Below are positions 52,329 to 64,000 of a stretch of DNA of 64,000 nt, in pieces. The notes under the pieces were generated by a model. That model saw only the letters and a list, made by a program, of their open reading frames with translations. It did not search any database and was not told the DNA's origin. The DNA is from Rubrivivax albus (GTDB lineage Bacteria; Pseudomonadota; Gammaproteobacteria; Burkholderiales; Burkholderiaceae_C): contig NZ_SACT01000004.1 in assembly GCF_004016515.1 (NCBI RefSeq), forward strand, positions 1-64,000. Direction: 5' to 3'. The position numbers were made by a program, and so were the translations under genes. Each line of letters starts with the position of its first letter. Positions within the stretch are counted from its first letter, which is position 1.

Positions 52329-53880
52329 GGCGGGTCTCCTTCACGGACGGCAGCACGCTCTCCAGCGCCTTGGCCGACATCAGCACACCCGGCACGCCGG
52401 CACCCGGGTGCGTGCCCGCGCCCACGAGGTACAGGCCGGGCAGGTCCTCGCTGCGGTTGTGCGGGCGGAACCAGGCGCTCTGCAGCAGCAGCGGCTCCAT
52501 GCCGAAGGCCGCACCCTTGAACGACAGCAGGCGGTCGTGGAAGTCCTGCGGCGTGGTGATGCGGGAGCTGACGATCTCGGCGCCCAGGCCCGGCAGCACG
52601 GTCTCCTCCAGCCGGCGCTGGATGGCCTGCCGGTAGGGCTCGGCCTGGGTGGCCCAGTCGGTGCCGCTGTCCAGGTGGGGCACCGGCGAGAGCACGTAGA
52701 AGGCGTCGTGCCCGGGTGGCGCCACCGAGGGATCGGTGGCGCTGGGGCGGTGCAGGTAGAGGCTGAAGTCCTCGGCCAGGTGGTGGCGGCGGAAGATGTC
52801 GTCCAGCAGGCCCTTGTAGCGCGGGCCGAGCAGCATCATGTGGTGCGGCACGTCGTCGAAGCGGCGCCGGGTGCCGAAGTACCAGACGAACAGGCTCATC
52901 GAGTAGCGGGCCTTGTCCACGCGCTGGTCGGTCCAGTGGCGGCGATGGGTCGGGGCGACCAGGTGCCGGTAGGTCCAGGCGGTGTCGGCATTGCTGACCA
53001 CGATCTCGGCGTGCCGCCGTTCGCCGCTGGCCAGGCGCACGCCGCTGGCGCGGCCCCCATCGACCGTGATCTCCTGCACCTCGGCGTTGCAGCGCACTGG
53101 CACGCCCCGCGAGGCCAGCAGGTTGACCAGGCCGCGCACCAGCGCGCCGGTGCCGCCCATGGCCCAGTGCACGCCGTAGCGGCGCTCCAGCGTGTTGATC
53201 AGGCTGTAGATGCAGGTCACGGCAAAGGGGTTGCCGCCGATGAGCAGCGGGTGGAAGCTCAGCGCGATGCGCAGCCGCGGGTCGCGCAGGTGGCCGGCCA
53301 CCATCTGGTGGATGCTGCGCCAGCCGCGCATGCGGAACAGCTGCGGCGAGGCGCGCAGCAGGTCGCCCAGCGTGTCGTAGGCAATGCTGCCCAGCTTCTC
53401 GAAGCCCAGCCGATAGCAGAGGTCCGACTCCTTCACGAAGGCGTCGTAGCCTGGCAGGTCGCCGGGGCTCAGGCGGGCGATCTCGGCGCGCATGCGCGCG
53501 GGGTCGCCGCTGTAGTCGAGGTGGCTGCCGTCGTCGAAGCGGATGCGGTAGAACGGCTCCATCGGCCGCAGCTCGACGTCGTCGGCCAGGCGGCGGCCGG
53601 CCATCGCCCACAGCTCCTCGAGCATGAAGGGCGCGGTGATGATGGTGGGGCCGGCATCGAACGTGAAGCCGTCCTGCCGCCAGACGCCGGCGCGGCCGCC
53701 GGGCTGGTCGAGTTTCTCCAGCACCTCCACGCGCCAGCCCAGGCAGCTCAGGCGCAGGGCGGCGGCCAGGCCGCCGAAACCGCTGCCGATGACGATGGCG
53801 CGTGGCGCGTCGTCGGGCACCGGCTGCGGGGGCAGGGCGGTGCCGGTGCTCAGGTCGATCGGCATGGGGTCGCGGCGCAT
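52318..53880 (-). CDS. crtI: Phytoene desaturase CrtI
   Basis: Protein of 520 residues. FAD-binding AIVIGSGFGGLAAALRL (about residue 28), DAGPTIITAPFMLEEL, and the bacterial desaturase C-terminal signature YLVGAGTHPGAGVPGVL. It carries out three or four successive desaturations to neurosporene and lycopene, so the cell may make both spheroidene and spirilloxanthin products, as Rubrivivax does. ATG at 53865 is an alternative start. Confidence 0.95.
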   Translation of the reverse strand: MRRDPMPIDLSTGTALPPQPVPDDAPRAIVIGSGFGGLAAALRLSCLGWRVEVLEKLDQPGGRAGVWRQDGFTFDAGPTIITAPFMLEELWAMAGRRLADDVELRPMEPFYRIRFDDGSHLDYSGDPARMRAEIARLSPGDLPGYDAFVKESDLCYRLGFEKLGSIAYDTLGDLLRASPQLFRMRGWRSIHQMVAGHLRDPRLRIALSFHPLLIGGNPFAVTCIYSLINTLERRYGVHWAMGGTGALVRGLVNLLASRGVPVRCNAEVQEITVDGGRASGVRLASGERRHAEIVVSNADTAWTYRHLVAPTHRRHWTDQRVDKARYSMSLFVWYFGTRRRFDDVPHHMMLLGPRYKGLLDDIFRRHHLAEDFSLYLHRPSATDPSVAPPGHDAFYVLSPVPHLDSGTDWATQAEPYRQAIQRRLEETVLPGLGAEIVSSRITTPQDFHDRLLSFKGAAFGMEPLLLQSAWFRPHNRSEDLPGLYLVGAGTHPGAGVPGVLMSAKALESVLPSVKETRRAS

Positions 53881-53889
53881 GGTGGCCTT

Positions 53890-54690
53890 TCAGGTGGCCG
53901 GCAGGTCCGTGGCGCTGGCGCGCCGACCGCGCATGGCCCAGGCCCACAGTGCCTGGGCCTGGATGGGCAGCACCATCAACCCGTGCTCCAGGATCGCCAG
54001 GGCCAGCAGTGTCGCCACCAGCAGGCCGCCGGTGGCCTGGGCACTGCCGGGGCCGCCTTCCAGCGCGTTCAGCACCACCAGCACCGCCACCACGGTGGCG
54101 ACCGTCACCGACCAGGGGAACAGCACGTTCATCGGCCGTGCGCGGAAGTAGCTGGCCAGGTAGGCCAGGTGCGCCGGCAGGAATTCGACGCTGAGGTTGC
54201 GCACGCCCAGGAAGACGTTGAGCTTGGCGCTCAGCCGCATCACCCACAGCACGCCGAAGGTGGCGATGCCGACCTGGTTGGGCGCGCCCCAGGTCAGCGC
54301 CGCGATCACGACGCCCGACGCCAGGATGGCGAGTTCGTGCCACAGCACGGCCAGCGTGGCCTGGCGGAAGCGGGGCCAGCCCTGAAGGCCGGCGTCGGCC
54401 GCACGCTGGCGCGGGCCGGTGACCCAGCCGGTGAGGAAGCTCAGCTCGTGCCAGCCCCAGACCAGCAGCGCACTGGTGAAGGCACAGAAGGCGCCGGTGG
54501 CCGTGGCCTGGCCGGCGGTGTGCGACAGGCCGGCGAAGGCTGCCAGCGCGAGGCCTGTGGACAGCGCGTGGCTCCAGCGGAAGCTGGTGCGCGGCAGGCC
54601 ATCCAGCAGCAGCACCAGCCCGGTGGAGAACCACCACACGAACACCGCGAACAGCACCGGTGCCGTGTAGCCGAACAGCGGATCGGTCAT
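53890..54690 (-). CDS. puhE: PuhE, photosynthetic membrane protein
   Basis: Protein of 266 residues with seven to eight hydrophobic helices. PuhE marks include WWFSTGLVLLLDG, HELAILASG, VGIATFGVLWVMRLSAKLNVFLGVRN (in parts) and FLPAHLAYLASYF. PuhE is reported to modulate bacteriochlorophyll production in Rhodobacter. It lies between acsF and crtI in one orientation, with short gaps that fit one transcript. The longer frame upstream lacks PuhE similarity. Confidence 0.88.
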   Translation of the reverse strand: MTDPLFGYTAPVLFAVFVWWFSTGLVLLLDGLPRTSFRWSHALSTGLALAAFAGLSHTAGQATATGAFCAFTSALLVWGWHELSFLTGWVTGPRQRAADAGLQGWPRFRQATLAVLWHELAILASGVVIAALTWGAPNQVGIATFGVLWVMRLSAKLNVFLGVRNLSVEFLPAHLAYLASYFRARPMNVLFPWSVTVATVVAVLVVLNALEGGPGSAQATGGLLVATLLALAILEHGLMVLPIQAQALWAWAMRGRRASATDLPAT

Positions 54691-54727
54691 CGGCCGGTGC
54701 CTGGTTGGCGGTTCATGCGGTGGTGGC

Positions 54728-55813
54728 TCACCAGGCTGGTGCCACACGCACCTGCGTCGGCAGCGCATGGCGCTTCACCGGCATCAGGTACAGCCGCGCG
54801 AAGGTGGCCGCACCGGCCACCGCCAGCCCGGCCTGCTGCAGGCGGCCGACGAGGCCGCCGCGGGCCTTGGCCGCCTCCATGCGCTCGGACAGGCGGAACA
54901 GGCGGTCCAGGCCGGCGCGGAAGGCGGGGTGGTCGGTGTCCAGCGAGATCGGAAAGACCTGCCTGGAGATCTCGGTGGTGATGTCGAAGACCTGGTAGTC
55001 GTAGCTCGTCGGGTCCAGGCCCATGGCCTGCTTGAGCATCGGCCGCGTGTGGTCGCGCACGTACATCGTGGCGTAGACCGCCAGCAGGAAGAAGCGGATC
55101 CACAGCAGGTTGCCGCCGCGCAGCAGGTGCGGGTGCGCACGCATGATCAGCGCGAACGACTCCCCATGGCGGAATTCGTCGTTGCACCAGCGCTCGAACC
55201 AGCGAAAGATCGGGTGGAAGCGCAGTTCCGGGTGACGCTCGAGCTGGCGGAAGATGGTGATGTAGCGCGCGTAGCCGATCTTCTCGCTCAGGTAGGTGGC
55301 GTAGAAGATGTATTTGGGCTTGAAGTAGGTGTACTTCTTGGTGCGCTTGAGGTCGCCCAGGTCCAGGCCGAGCCCGAAGTCCCTGAGCGACTGGTTGATG
55401 AAGCCGGCATGGCGCGACTCGTCGCGCGCCATGAAGCGCATCAGCGCCTTCACGTCGGGGTTCTGCACGTGCTTGGCGATCTCGTTGTAGAGCACGCAGC
55501 CGGAGAACTCCGAGGTCACCGAGCTGACCAGGAAGTCCAGGAACTCCTGCTTGAGTTCCGGCGTCCAGCGCGCCATCTGGGTGCGAGCCTCCTCGCCGAA
55601 GGCGGCGTCGCGCTGGAAGTGGTCGTGGTTGTTGTCGCCCTCGTACTCCGACATCATCGCGTCCCACTCGGCGCGGATGGCGCTCACGTCGATGCGGTCC
55701 ATCGCGGCGAAGTCGGTGGTGTAGAAGCGCGGCGTCAGCAGCGTTTCCTGCTTGGCCTTGGCCGCGGCGGCGGCACTGCTGTCGATGGCGTGGGTGGCTT
55801 GGACGGCGGACAT
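54728..55813 (-). CDS. acsF: Aerobic Mg-protoporphyrin monomethyl ester cyclase AcsF
   Basis: Protein of 361 residues of the di-iron oxygenase group. Two Glu-x-x-His iron motifs are visible, [11 protein letters not shown] and [11 protein letters not shown], with a further acidic ligand in [15 protein letters not shown]. It closes the isocyclic ring E using O2. The gene was first recognised in Rubrivivax gelatinosus. Presence here means pigment synthesis can continue in air. GGAGA lies before ATG 55813. Confidence 0.95.
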   Translation of the reverse strand: MSAVQATHAIDSSAAAAAKAKQETLLTPRFYTTDFAAMDRIDVSAIRAEWDAMMSEYEGDNNHDHFQRDAAFGEEARTQMARWTPELKQEFLDFLVSSVTSEFSGCVLYNEIAKHVQNPDVKALMRFMARDESRHAGFINQSLRDFGLGLDLGDLKRTKKYTYFKPKYIFYATYLSEKIGYARYITIFRQLERHPELRFHPIFRWFERWCNDEFRHGESFALIMRAHPHLLRGGNLLWIRFFLLAVYATMYVRDHTRPMLKQAMGLDPTSYDYQVFDITTEISRQVFPISLDTDHPAFRAGLDRLFRLSERMEAAKARGGLVGRLQQAGLAVAGAATFARLYLMPVKRHALPTQVRVAPAW

Positions 55814-55841
55814 GGGGGTCTCCTTGAGGTCGCGCCCGGCG

Positions 55842-56294
55842 TCAGAGGCCGAGCAGGCGCGCAAAGGCGCCGGCGTTCGTCGGCCCGAAGGCCAGCAGGT
55901 CGAGGGTCAGGCCGGTGGCCGGGTCGCGCAGCGTCAGCCGGCCGTCGGCGCCGACGGCGAGCTCGAAGGCCGCGCTGCTGGTGGCGACACCGCGGATGCG
56001 CCGCTCGCGCGTCATCGCGCGCAGCACGCCACGCACGAAGCCCTGTTCGCCGTGCAGCGTGTCGAGCAGCGTGCCGGTGGCGGCGTCGTGGATGGCGATG
56101 CCGTGGTCGGCGGTGTCGCTGAAGTGCAGGGTGCGCCATTGCAGGGCTGCGGCCTCGCGCTGGGTGGCGGCCGGCTCGGCGGCTGGGGCCGGCGATGTCC
56201 AGCGCACGACGGCCGTCCCGGCCACCGACAGCACGGCCACTGCCGCCAGCGCGAGCAGTGGCGTACGGGACATCGGGGTGGTCAGCGTGGCCAT
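55842..56294 (-). CDS. puhC: PuhC, photosynthetic complex assembly protein
   Basis: Protein of 150 residues with one N-terminal membrane helix (about 12-32) and a periplasmic domain having the family segments [39 protein letters not shown] (partly) and [25 protein letters not shown] at the end. PuhC aids assembly of reaction centre-LH1 cores. It sits between puhB and acsF, 13 and 28 bases away. Confidence 0.9.
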   Translation of the reverse strand: MATLTTPMSRTPLLALAAVAVLSVAGTAVVRWTSPAPAAEPAATQREAAALQWRTLHFSDTADHGIAIHDAATGTLLDTLHGEQGFVRGVLRAMTRERRIRGVATSSAAFELAVGADGRLTLRDPATGLTLDLLAFGPTNAGAFARLLGL

Positions 56295-56307
56295 CGTCGG
56301 CTCCGGT

Positions 56308-56985
56308 TCAACGAGATGCCAGCGCCGGCTGCGCGCCCTGCGGCACGGTCGTGGCGGGCGCGGCGGCGGCCACACCGAGGCCGCCGTGGTGCTGTGCCCA
56401 GGCGCGCGTCAGGCGTGCAGCCACCTGCTCGCCCTGCGGCAGGCAGCGCAGCATGGGTTCGGCGCGGCCCAGGCGCCAGGGCCGTGCGTGCGGCCACAGC
56501 GTCAGCCAGGCGATGCCGGGGCCGGTGGACTCCAGGCGCAGCGCGACGTCGGCCGTGCCGCGCGGGCCGGGCCGCAGGTCGGCCGCCACGATGCGCTTCA
56601 GCGGCAGGTTGAAGGTGATGGTCAGCACGATGCCGATGCGCATCACCACCCGGCGGTCGGTCAGCGTGTATAGCGTCGCCCGGGCCGACAGCCAGGCCAG
56701 GCCGCTGACCAGGCCCAGGCCCAGCGCCGACAGGGCGATGGCAGGCGCCATCGCGCGCAGCGTGTCCGCCGCGCTGTGGCCGCCTTCGGTCCAGACCACG
56801 GCCTGCATGGCCAGCAGGGCGGTGAAGTACAGCGTCAGCTTGCGCACGTGGAAGGCGCGCACGGCCAGGGCACGCCAGTCGGGTGCGCCCTGCCAGAGCA
56901 GGGTCTCGTCGCGCGGGAGCGGCTCCGGCAGCCCGGGCTGGGGCTCGAAGTCGTGCTCGGGCACGTGGGCGGATCCGTGGGACAT
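56308..56985 (-). CDS. puhB: PuhB, photosynthetic complex assembly protein
   Basis: Protein of 225 residues. LPRDETLLWQGAPDW near residue 25, two or three membrane helices (about 50-110) and a PH-like domain (LYTLTDRRVVMRIG, FNLPLKRIVAADLRP) are typical of PuhB. It supports reaction centre assembly in the inner membrane. It directly follows puhA (28-base gap). Confidence 0.92.
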   Translation of the reverse strand: MSHGSAHVPEHDFEPQPGLPEPLPRDETLLWQGAPDWRALAVRAFHVRKLTLYFTALLAMQAVVWTEGGHSAADTLRAMAPAIALSALGLGLVSGLAWLSARATLYTLTDRRVVMRIGIVLTITFNLPLKRIVAADLRPGPRGTADVALRLESTGPGIAWLTLWPHARPWRLGRAEPMLRCLPQGEQVAARLTRAWAQHHGGLGVAAAAPATTVPQGAQPALASR

Positions 56986-57013
56986 GGCGGGGCTCTCGCG
57001 TGCGAATCAGGGG

Positions 57014-57784
57014 TCAGAAGAACGGCTCGGCGCGGTCCGGGTCGGCATACAGCGTGCCGGCGCCGTAGTAGGCGGCGATGCGGTCCTCCTCTCGCAGCGT
57101 CACCTGGTCGGGGTGCCGTGTGGCAGGCACGCCGGCGAACTGCGCGCCCATCAGCGCCTTGACGTGCACGCCAGTGCGCACGACGCGGGCGAAGTTCATC
57201 GGCAGCAGCACGCGCCGCGTGCCGTCGGCGGTGGCGACCTCCACCTCCAGGAAGCGGAAGATCATCTCCATGCGGTCCAGCCAGGCGTCGGTGCAGGTGC
57301 CGGCCACGACCCCGTCGGCGCCGATCACCGGCAGACCGCGCGGGTCCACGCTGCCGTGGGCGACGCCGAAGTCCTCGCCCCAGTCGCGCAGCGGGCGGAT
57401 CTTGGGCTGACCCTCGAGGTCGGGGTCGGGCACGTCGGCGCGCAGCGCCCAGGCGCCCGGGCCCACGCCGGCCGTCAGCGGGTCGCCCACCGGCACCAGC
57501 GGCGCGGCGGCGTAGCCATGGGCGGCCTCGGCCGAAATCTCGGGTTGCGGGTCCATCGCGCGCGGTACGGTCACCGTGCTGCCGTCGGGCAGCGTGTAGG
57601 TCTTGGGCCGCGGCACCGGCCAGCCGGTGATGGTGGTGTCGCGTTCATGGTCCACCTGCATCGGGTAGCCCTCGCGGTGGTTTTCGCGCACGAGGTAGTA
57701 GATGAGGCCCGCAAAGAAGATCCAGAACAGGTACAGCACGAGCTGCGCGACGTCCACGGACTGGGTGATGGCTCCGGTTCCCAT
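57014..57784 (-). CDS. puhA: Photosynthetic reaction centre H subunit
   Basis: Protein of 256 residues. One N-terminal membrane helix (DVAQLVLYLFWIFFAGLIYYLVREN, read in two parts) with REGYP after it, then the cytoplasmic PRC-barrel domain with FGVAHGSVDPRGLPVIGADG and the C-terminal REEDRIAAYYGAGTLYA. It caps the L/M core and controls proton access to the secondary quinone. Confidence 0.96.
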   Translation of the reverse strand: MGTGAITQSVDVAQLVLYLFWIFFAGLIYYLVRENHREGYPMQVDHERDTTITGWPVPRPKTYTLPDGSTVTVPRAMDPQPEISAEAAHGYAAAPLVPVGDPLTAGVGPGAWALRADVPDPDLEGQPKIRPLRDWGEDFGVAHGSVDPRGLPVIGADGVVAGTCTDAWLDRMEMIFRFLEVEVATADGTRRVLLPMNFARVVRTGVHVKALMGAQFAGVPATRHPDQVTLREEDRIAAYYGAGTLYADPDRAEPFF

Positions 57785-57808
57785 AGGTCTCTCTCCAGGC
57801 GAATCCGA

Positions 57809-59254
57809 TCAGCCCGGCAGGTCGGCCAGGCCGATCTGCGGGGTGGCGGGGGGGCGGCGGCGGCCGAAGGGCCGCACCAGCGGTCCGATGGCCACCAGCG
57901 CGGCGAACAACAGCAGGATCTCGAGGTGGTAGACGACGCCGTAGCCGGTGATCGGGCTGGCCAGGACCGGGCCGAAGGCGCCGTCCAGGGCAACGGACGA
58001 GACCACGTCTCGCAGGGCGCCGCCGACCGCGACGGCTAGGCCGGCTGCGGTGGCCTGCACCGCGCCCCAGGCGCCGAGCGCCAAGCCGGCCTGGCCCGGG
58101 CGTTCCAGCGCCATGGCCGCGGTGAGCGTGCCGACGGCGAACAGCCCGCTGCCGAAGCCGACCAGCACGGTGCCGGCGCGGAACAATGCGGGCAGGCCCA
58201 TTGGCGCGGACAGGATCACCAGCGCGAAGGCCGGCAGCCCGATCAGCGCGCCGGTGGCGGCCACGCGGCCGGCGTCGCTGCCGCGGCCCAGCCAGCGCGC
58301 GGCCAGCGCGAAGGCGACGAGCGCACCGCCGGCCATCATCGCGGTGAGCGAACTGGTGGCGCCCACGCCCATGTGCAGGATCTCGCCGCCATAGGGCTCC
58401 AGCACCACGTCCTGCATGCTGAAGGCCGCGGTGCCCAGGCCCACGGCCCACAGGAAGCGGCGGGCGCCCGGCTGGGCGATGAAGGCCCGCCAGCGCGGCG
58501 CGAAGGCCGGGGCGGGTTCGCTGGCCCGGCGCCGACGTGTCGGGTCGCGTGCCTCCTGCCGCCAGACGGCCACCACGTTCAGGGCCAGCGTGCACACGGC
58601 CGCACCCTGCACGACCTGGATCAGCCGCGTCGGCGAGAAGTCGGCCAGCAGCAGCCCTGCCAGCGTGCCGCCTCCGGCCAGGCCGACGAGCAGCATCACG
58701 TACATCAGCGCCACCACGCGCGCCCGGGTGGACTCGGGGGCCAGATCGGTGGCCAGGGCCAGGCCGGCGGTCTGCGTGATCTGCGCGCCGGCGCCCACCA
58801 GCAGAAAGGCCAGCGCCGCGGCGACGGGGCCGAGACCCGGGATCCCCGCCTCGCCGCGGCCGGTGAGCAGCAGCAGCGCAAAGGGCATGATGGCCAGGCC
58901 GCCGAACTGCAGCCCGGTGCCGATGAACAGGTAGGGCACGCGCCGCCAGCCGATGGCCGAGGCGTGGGTGTCGGAGCGGTGGCCGATCAGCGCCCGCAGC
59001 GGCGCGGCGACGATGGGCAAGGCCACCATCAGTGCCACCAGGCTGGCGGCCAGGCCCAGCTCGACGATCATCACCCGGTTGAGCGTGCCCACCAGCAGCG
59101 CCAGCGCCATGCCCACCGAGACCTGGAACAGCGACAGCCGCAGCAGCCGCGGCAGCGGCAGCTCGGCGCTGGCCGCGTCGGCGAACGGCAGCCATTGCGC
59201 CGGCAGCTTCTTGGCCAGGCGGGCGGCGAAGGGCAGGCGGCGCGGGGTGTTCAT
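57809..59254 (-). CDS. lhaA: BCD-family transporter LhaA, LH1 assembly factor
   Basis: Protein of 481 residues with about twelve membrane helices, a paralogue of the PucC product encoded at 49154-50572: LPRLLRLSLFQVSVGMALALLVGTLNRV (in parts), ALIGHRSDTHASAIGWRRVPYLFIG and VVLEPYGGEILHMGVGATS correspond closely. LhaA supports LH1 assembly in Rhodobacter. Placement between bchM and puhA is the usual one. Confidence 0.93.
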   Translation of the reverse strand: MNTPRRLPFAARLAKKLPAQWLPFADAASAELPLPRLLRLSLFQVSVGMALALLVGTLNRVMIVELGLAASLVALMVALPIVAAPLRALIGHRSDTHASAIGWRRVPYLFIGTGLQFGGLAIMPFALLLLTGRGEAGIPGLGPVAAALAFLLVGAGAQITQTAGLALATDLAPESTRARVVALMYVMLLVGLAGGGTLAGLLLADFSPTRLIQVVQGAAVCTLALNVVAVWRQEARDPTRRRRASEPAPAFAPRWRAFIAQPGARRFLWAVGLGTAAFSMQDVVLEPYGGEILHMGVGATSSLTAMMAGGALVAFALAARWLGRGSDAGRVAATGALIGLPAFALVILSAPMGLPALFRAGTVLVGFGSGLFAVGTLTAAMALERPGQAGLALGAWGAVQATAAGLAVAVGGALRDVVSSVALDGAFGPVLASPITGYGVVYHLEILLLFAALVAIGPLVRPFGRRRPPATPQIGLADLPG

Positions 59255-59259
59255 GGCGG

Positions 59260-59984
59260 TCAGGCGGCCGTGCCCGCCGGGCGCAGTTCCAGCGCCTGCG
59301 ACGTGTAGAAGCCGCTGGCCACGCGCTGCGTGCGCACCGGGTGCCACAGCGGCGTGTGCGTGGCCAGCATGGTGCGCAGCCGGGTCTCGGCCATGGGCTG
59401 CAGTGCCGGCGAACGGTCGCCGCGCGGGAACATGCGGCCCACCGCGTGCATGGCCGCCAGCGCCGGCGTGCGCGGTGCGAAGGTGAACAGCAGGCTGCCG
59501 CGCGTGCGTGCCGTCAGCGCCTGCAGCACGCGCACGGCGTCGGGCAGTTCGTAGTGGATCAGCGAGTCCATCGCCACCACGTGGTCGAAGTGGCCCAGGC
59601 CCGGGTCCAGCAGGTCGCCGGCGCGGAACTCGATGCGGCCTTCGCCCAGGTCGTGCGGCAGGCGCTCGCGGGCCAGGTCCACCAGCGTGGGCGACAGGTC
59701 CACCGCCAGCACGTCGGCGCCACGCCGCGCGGCCTCCACGGCCAATGCGCCGGTGCCGCAACCGGCGTCCAGCAGGCGCAGACCGCGCAGGTCGGCCGGC
59801 AGCCAGGACAGCAGCGTGGTGCGCATGCGGTCGCGCCCGGCGCGCACGGTGGCGCGGATGCGGCCCACCGGGGCGTCGGACGTCAGCCGCGCCCAGGCCT
59901 GCGCCGCGGTGCGGTCAAAGTAGTGCGCGATCTCGCCGCGGCGCTGGTCGTAGCCGCCGACGGGGCTGCGGGTGCGCATGTCCA

Positions 59985-59985
<1 letters not shown>
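59260..59985 (-). CDS. bchM: Mg-protoporphyrin IX O-methyltransferase BchM
   Basis: Protein of 241 residues with the SAM-binding motif LLDAGCGTGALAVEAARRGA (about residue 70) and the BchM/ChlM segment YFDRTAAQAWARLTSD near the N-terminus. It methylates the C13 propionate of Mg-protoporphyrin IX, just before the AcsF step. Its ATG overlaps the bchL stop, and lhaA begins five bases after its end. Confidence 0.94.

Positions 59986-64000
<4,015 letters not shown>

Overview
The window is GC-rich DNA from a purple phototrophic bacterium, most likely a betaproteobacterium of the Rubrivivax type (Burkholderiales). The evidence is the order of the photosynthesis gene cluster, the tetraheme PufC, a complete spheroidene/spheroidenone carotenoid set, and an LH2 alpha subunit with a long Ala/Pro-rich tail. 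It has two parts that meet near 18.5 kb.

Region 1 (1-18483) is the right-hand part of an integrative and conjugative element. From right to left it holds a tyrosine integrase, a VirB/Trb-type type IV secretion operon on the minus strand (virB1-B2-B3-B4, a small exported protein, virB6-B5-B8-B9-B10-B11), a VirD4/TraG coupling protein, an OmpA-like lipoprotein, an LPD7-domain protein and a DUF1173 protein. A cargo gene with DUF4041 and T5orf172 domains sits on the plus strand, next to what looks like the end of an IS21-family insertion sequence. The right border is a 47-base 3' fragment of a tRNA-Lys(CTT) gene followed by its likely terminator hairpin. The intact tRNA and the left border should therefore lie to the left of the window. 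No relaxase gene is visible.

Region 2 (18484-24502) carries a LysR regulator divergent from a three-gene molybdoenzyme operon, best read as the cytoplasmic sulfite dehydrogenase SoeABC. A tandem array of three 74-bp repeats follows. Each repeat forms a perfect 12-bp hairpin, and one copy carries three compensated base-pair changes.

Region 3 (24533-64000) is a photosynthesis gene cluster. Plus strand: bchI-bchD. Then bchO (minus), a heme oxygenase (plus), and a bacteriophytochrome with ppsR (minus), which together form a probable far-red light-control module. Then crtE-crtF-bchCXYZ-pufB-(new small ORF)-pufA-pufL-pufM-pufC-ispH-crtA-crtD-crtC-pucB-pucA-pucC and a 35-residue membrane peptide, all plus. 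The minus strand then carries, in transcription order from the right edge, bchH (partial)-bchL-bchM-lhaA-puhA-puhB-puhC-acsF-puhE-crtI-crtB and two small membrane ORFs.

Perfect TGT-N12-ACA motifs, the known PpsR/CrtJ target, occur upstream of ppsR, crtE, bchC and pucBA, where they occur as a tandem pair. The cluster therefore looks like a self-contained regulon: biliverdin from the heme oxygenase loads the phytochrome, the phytochrome lacks a kinase domain and may act directly on PpsR, and PpsR controls pigment and antenna genes. The most unusual item is a well-formed 72-codon membrane-protein gene inserted between pufB and pufA, two genes that are normally adjacent.
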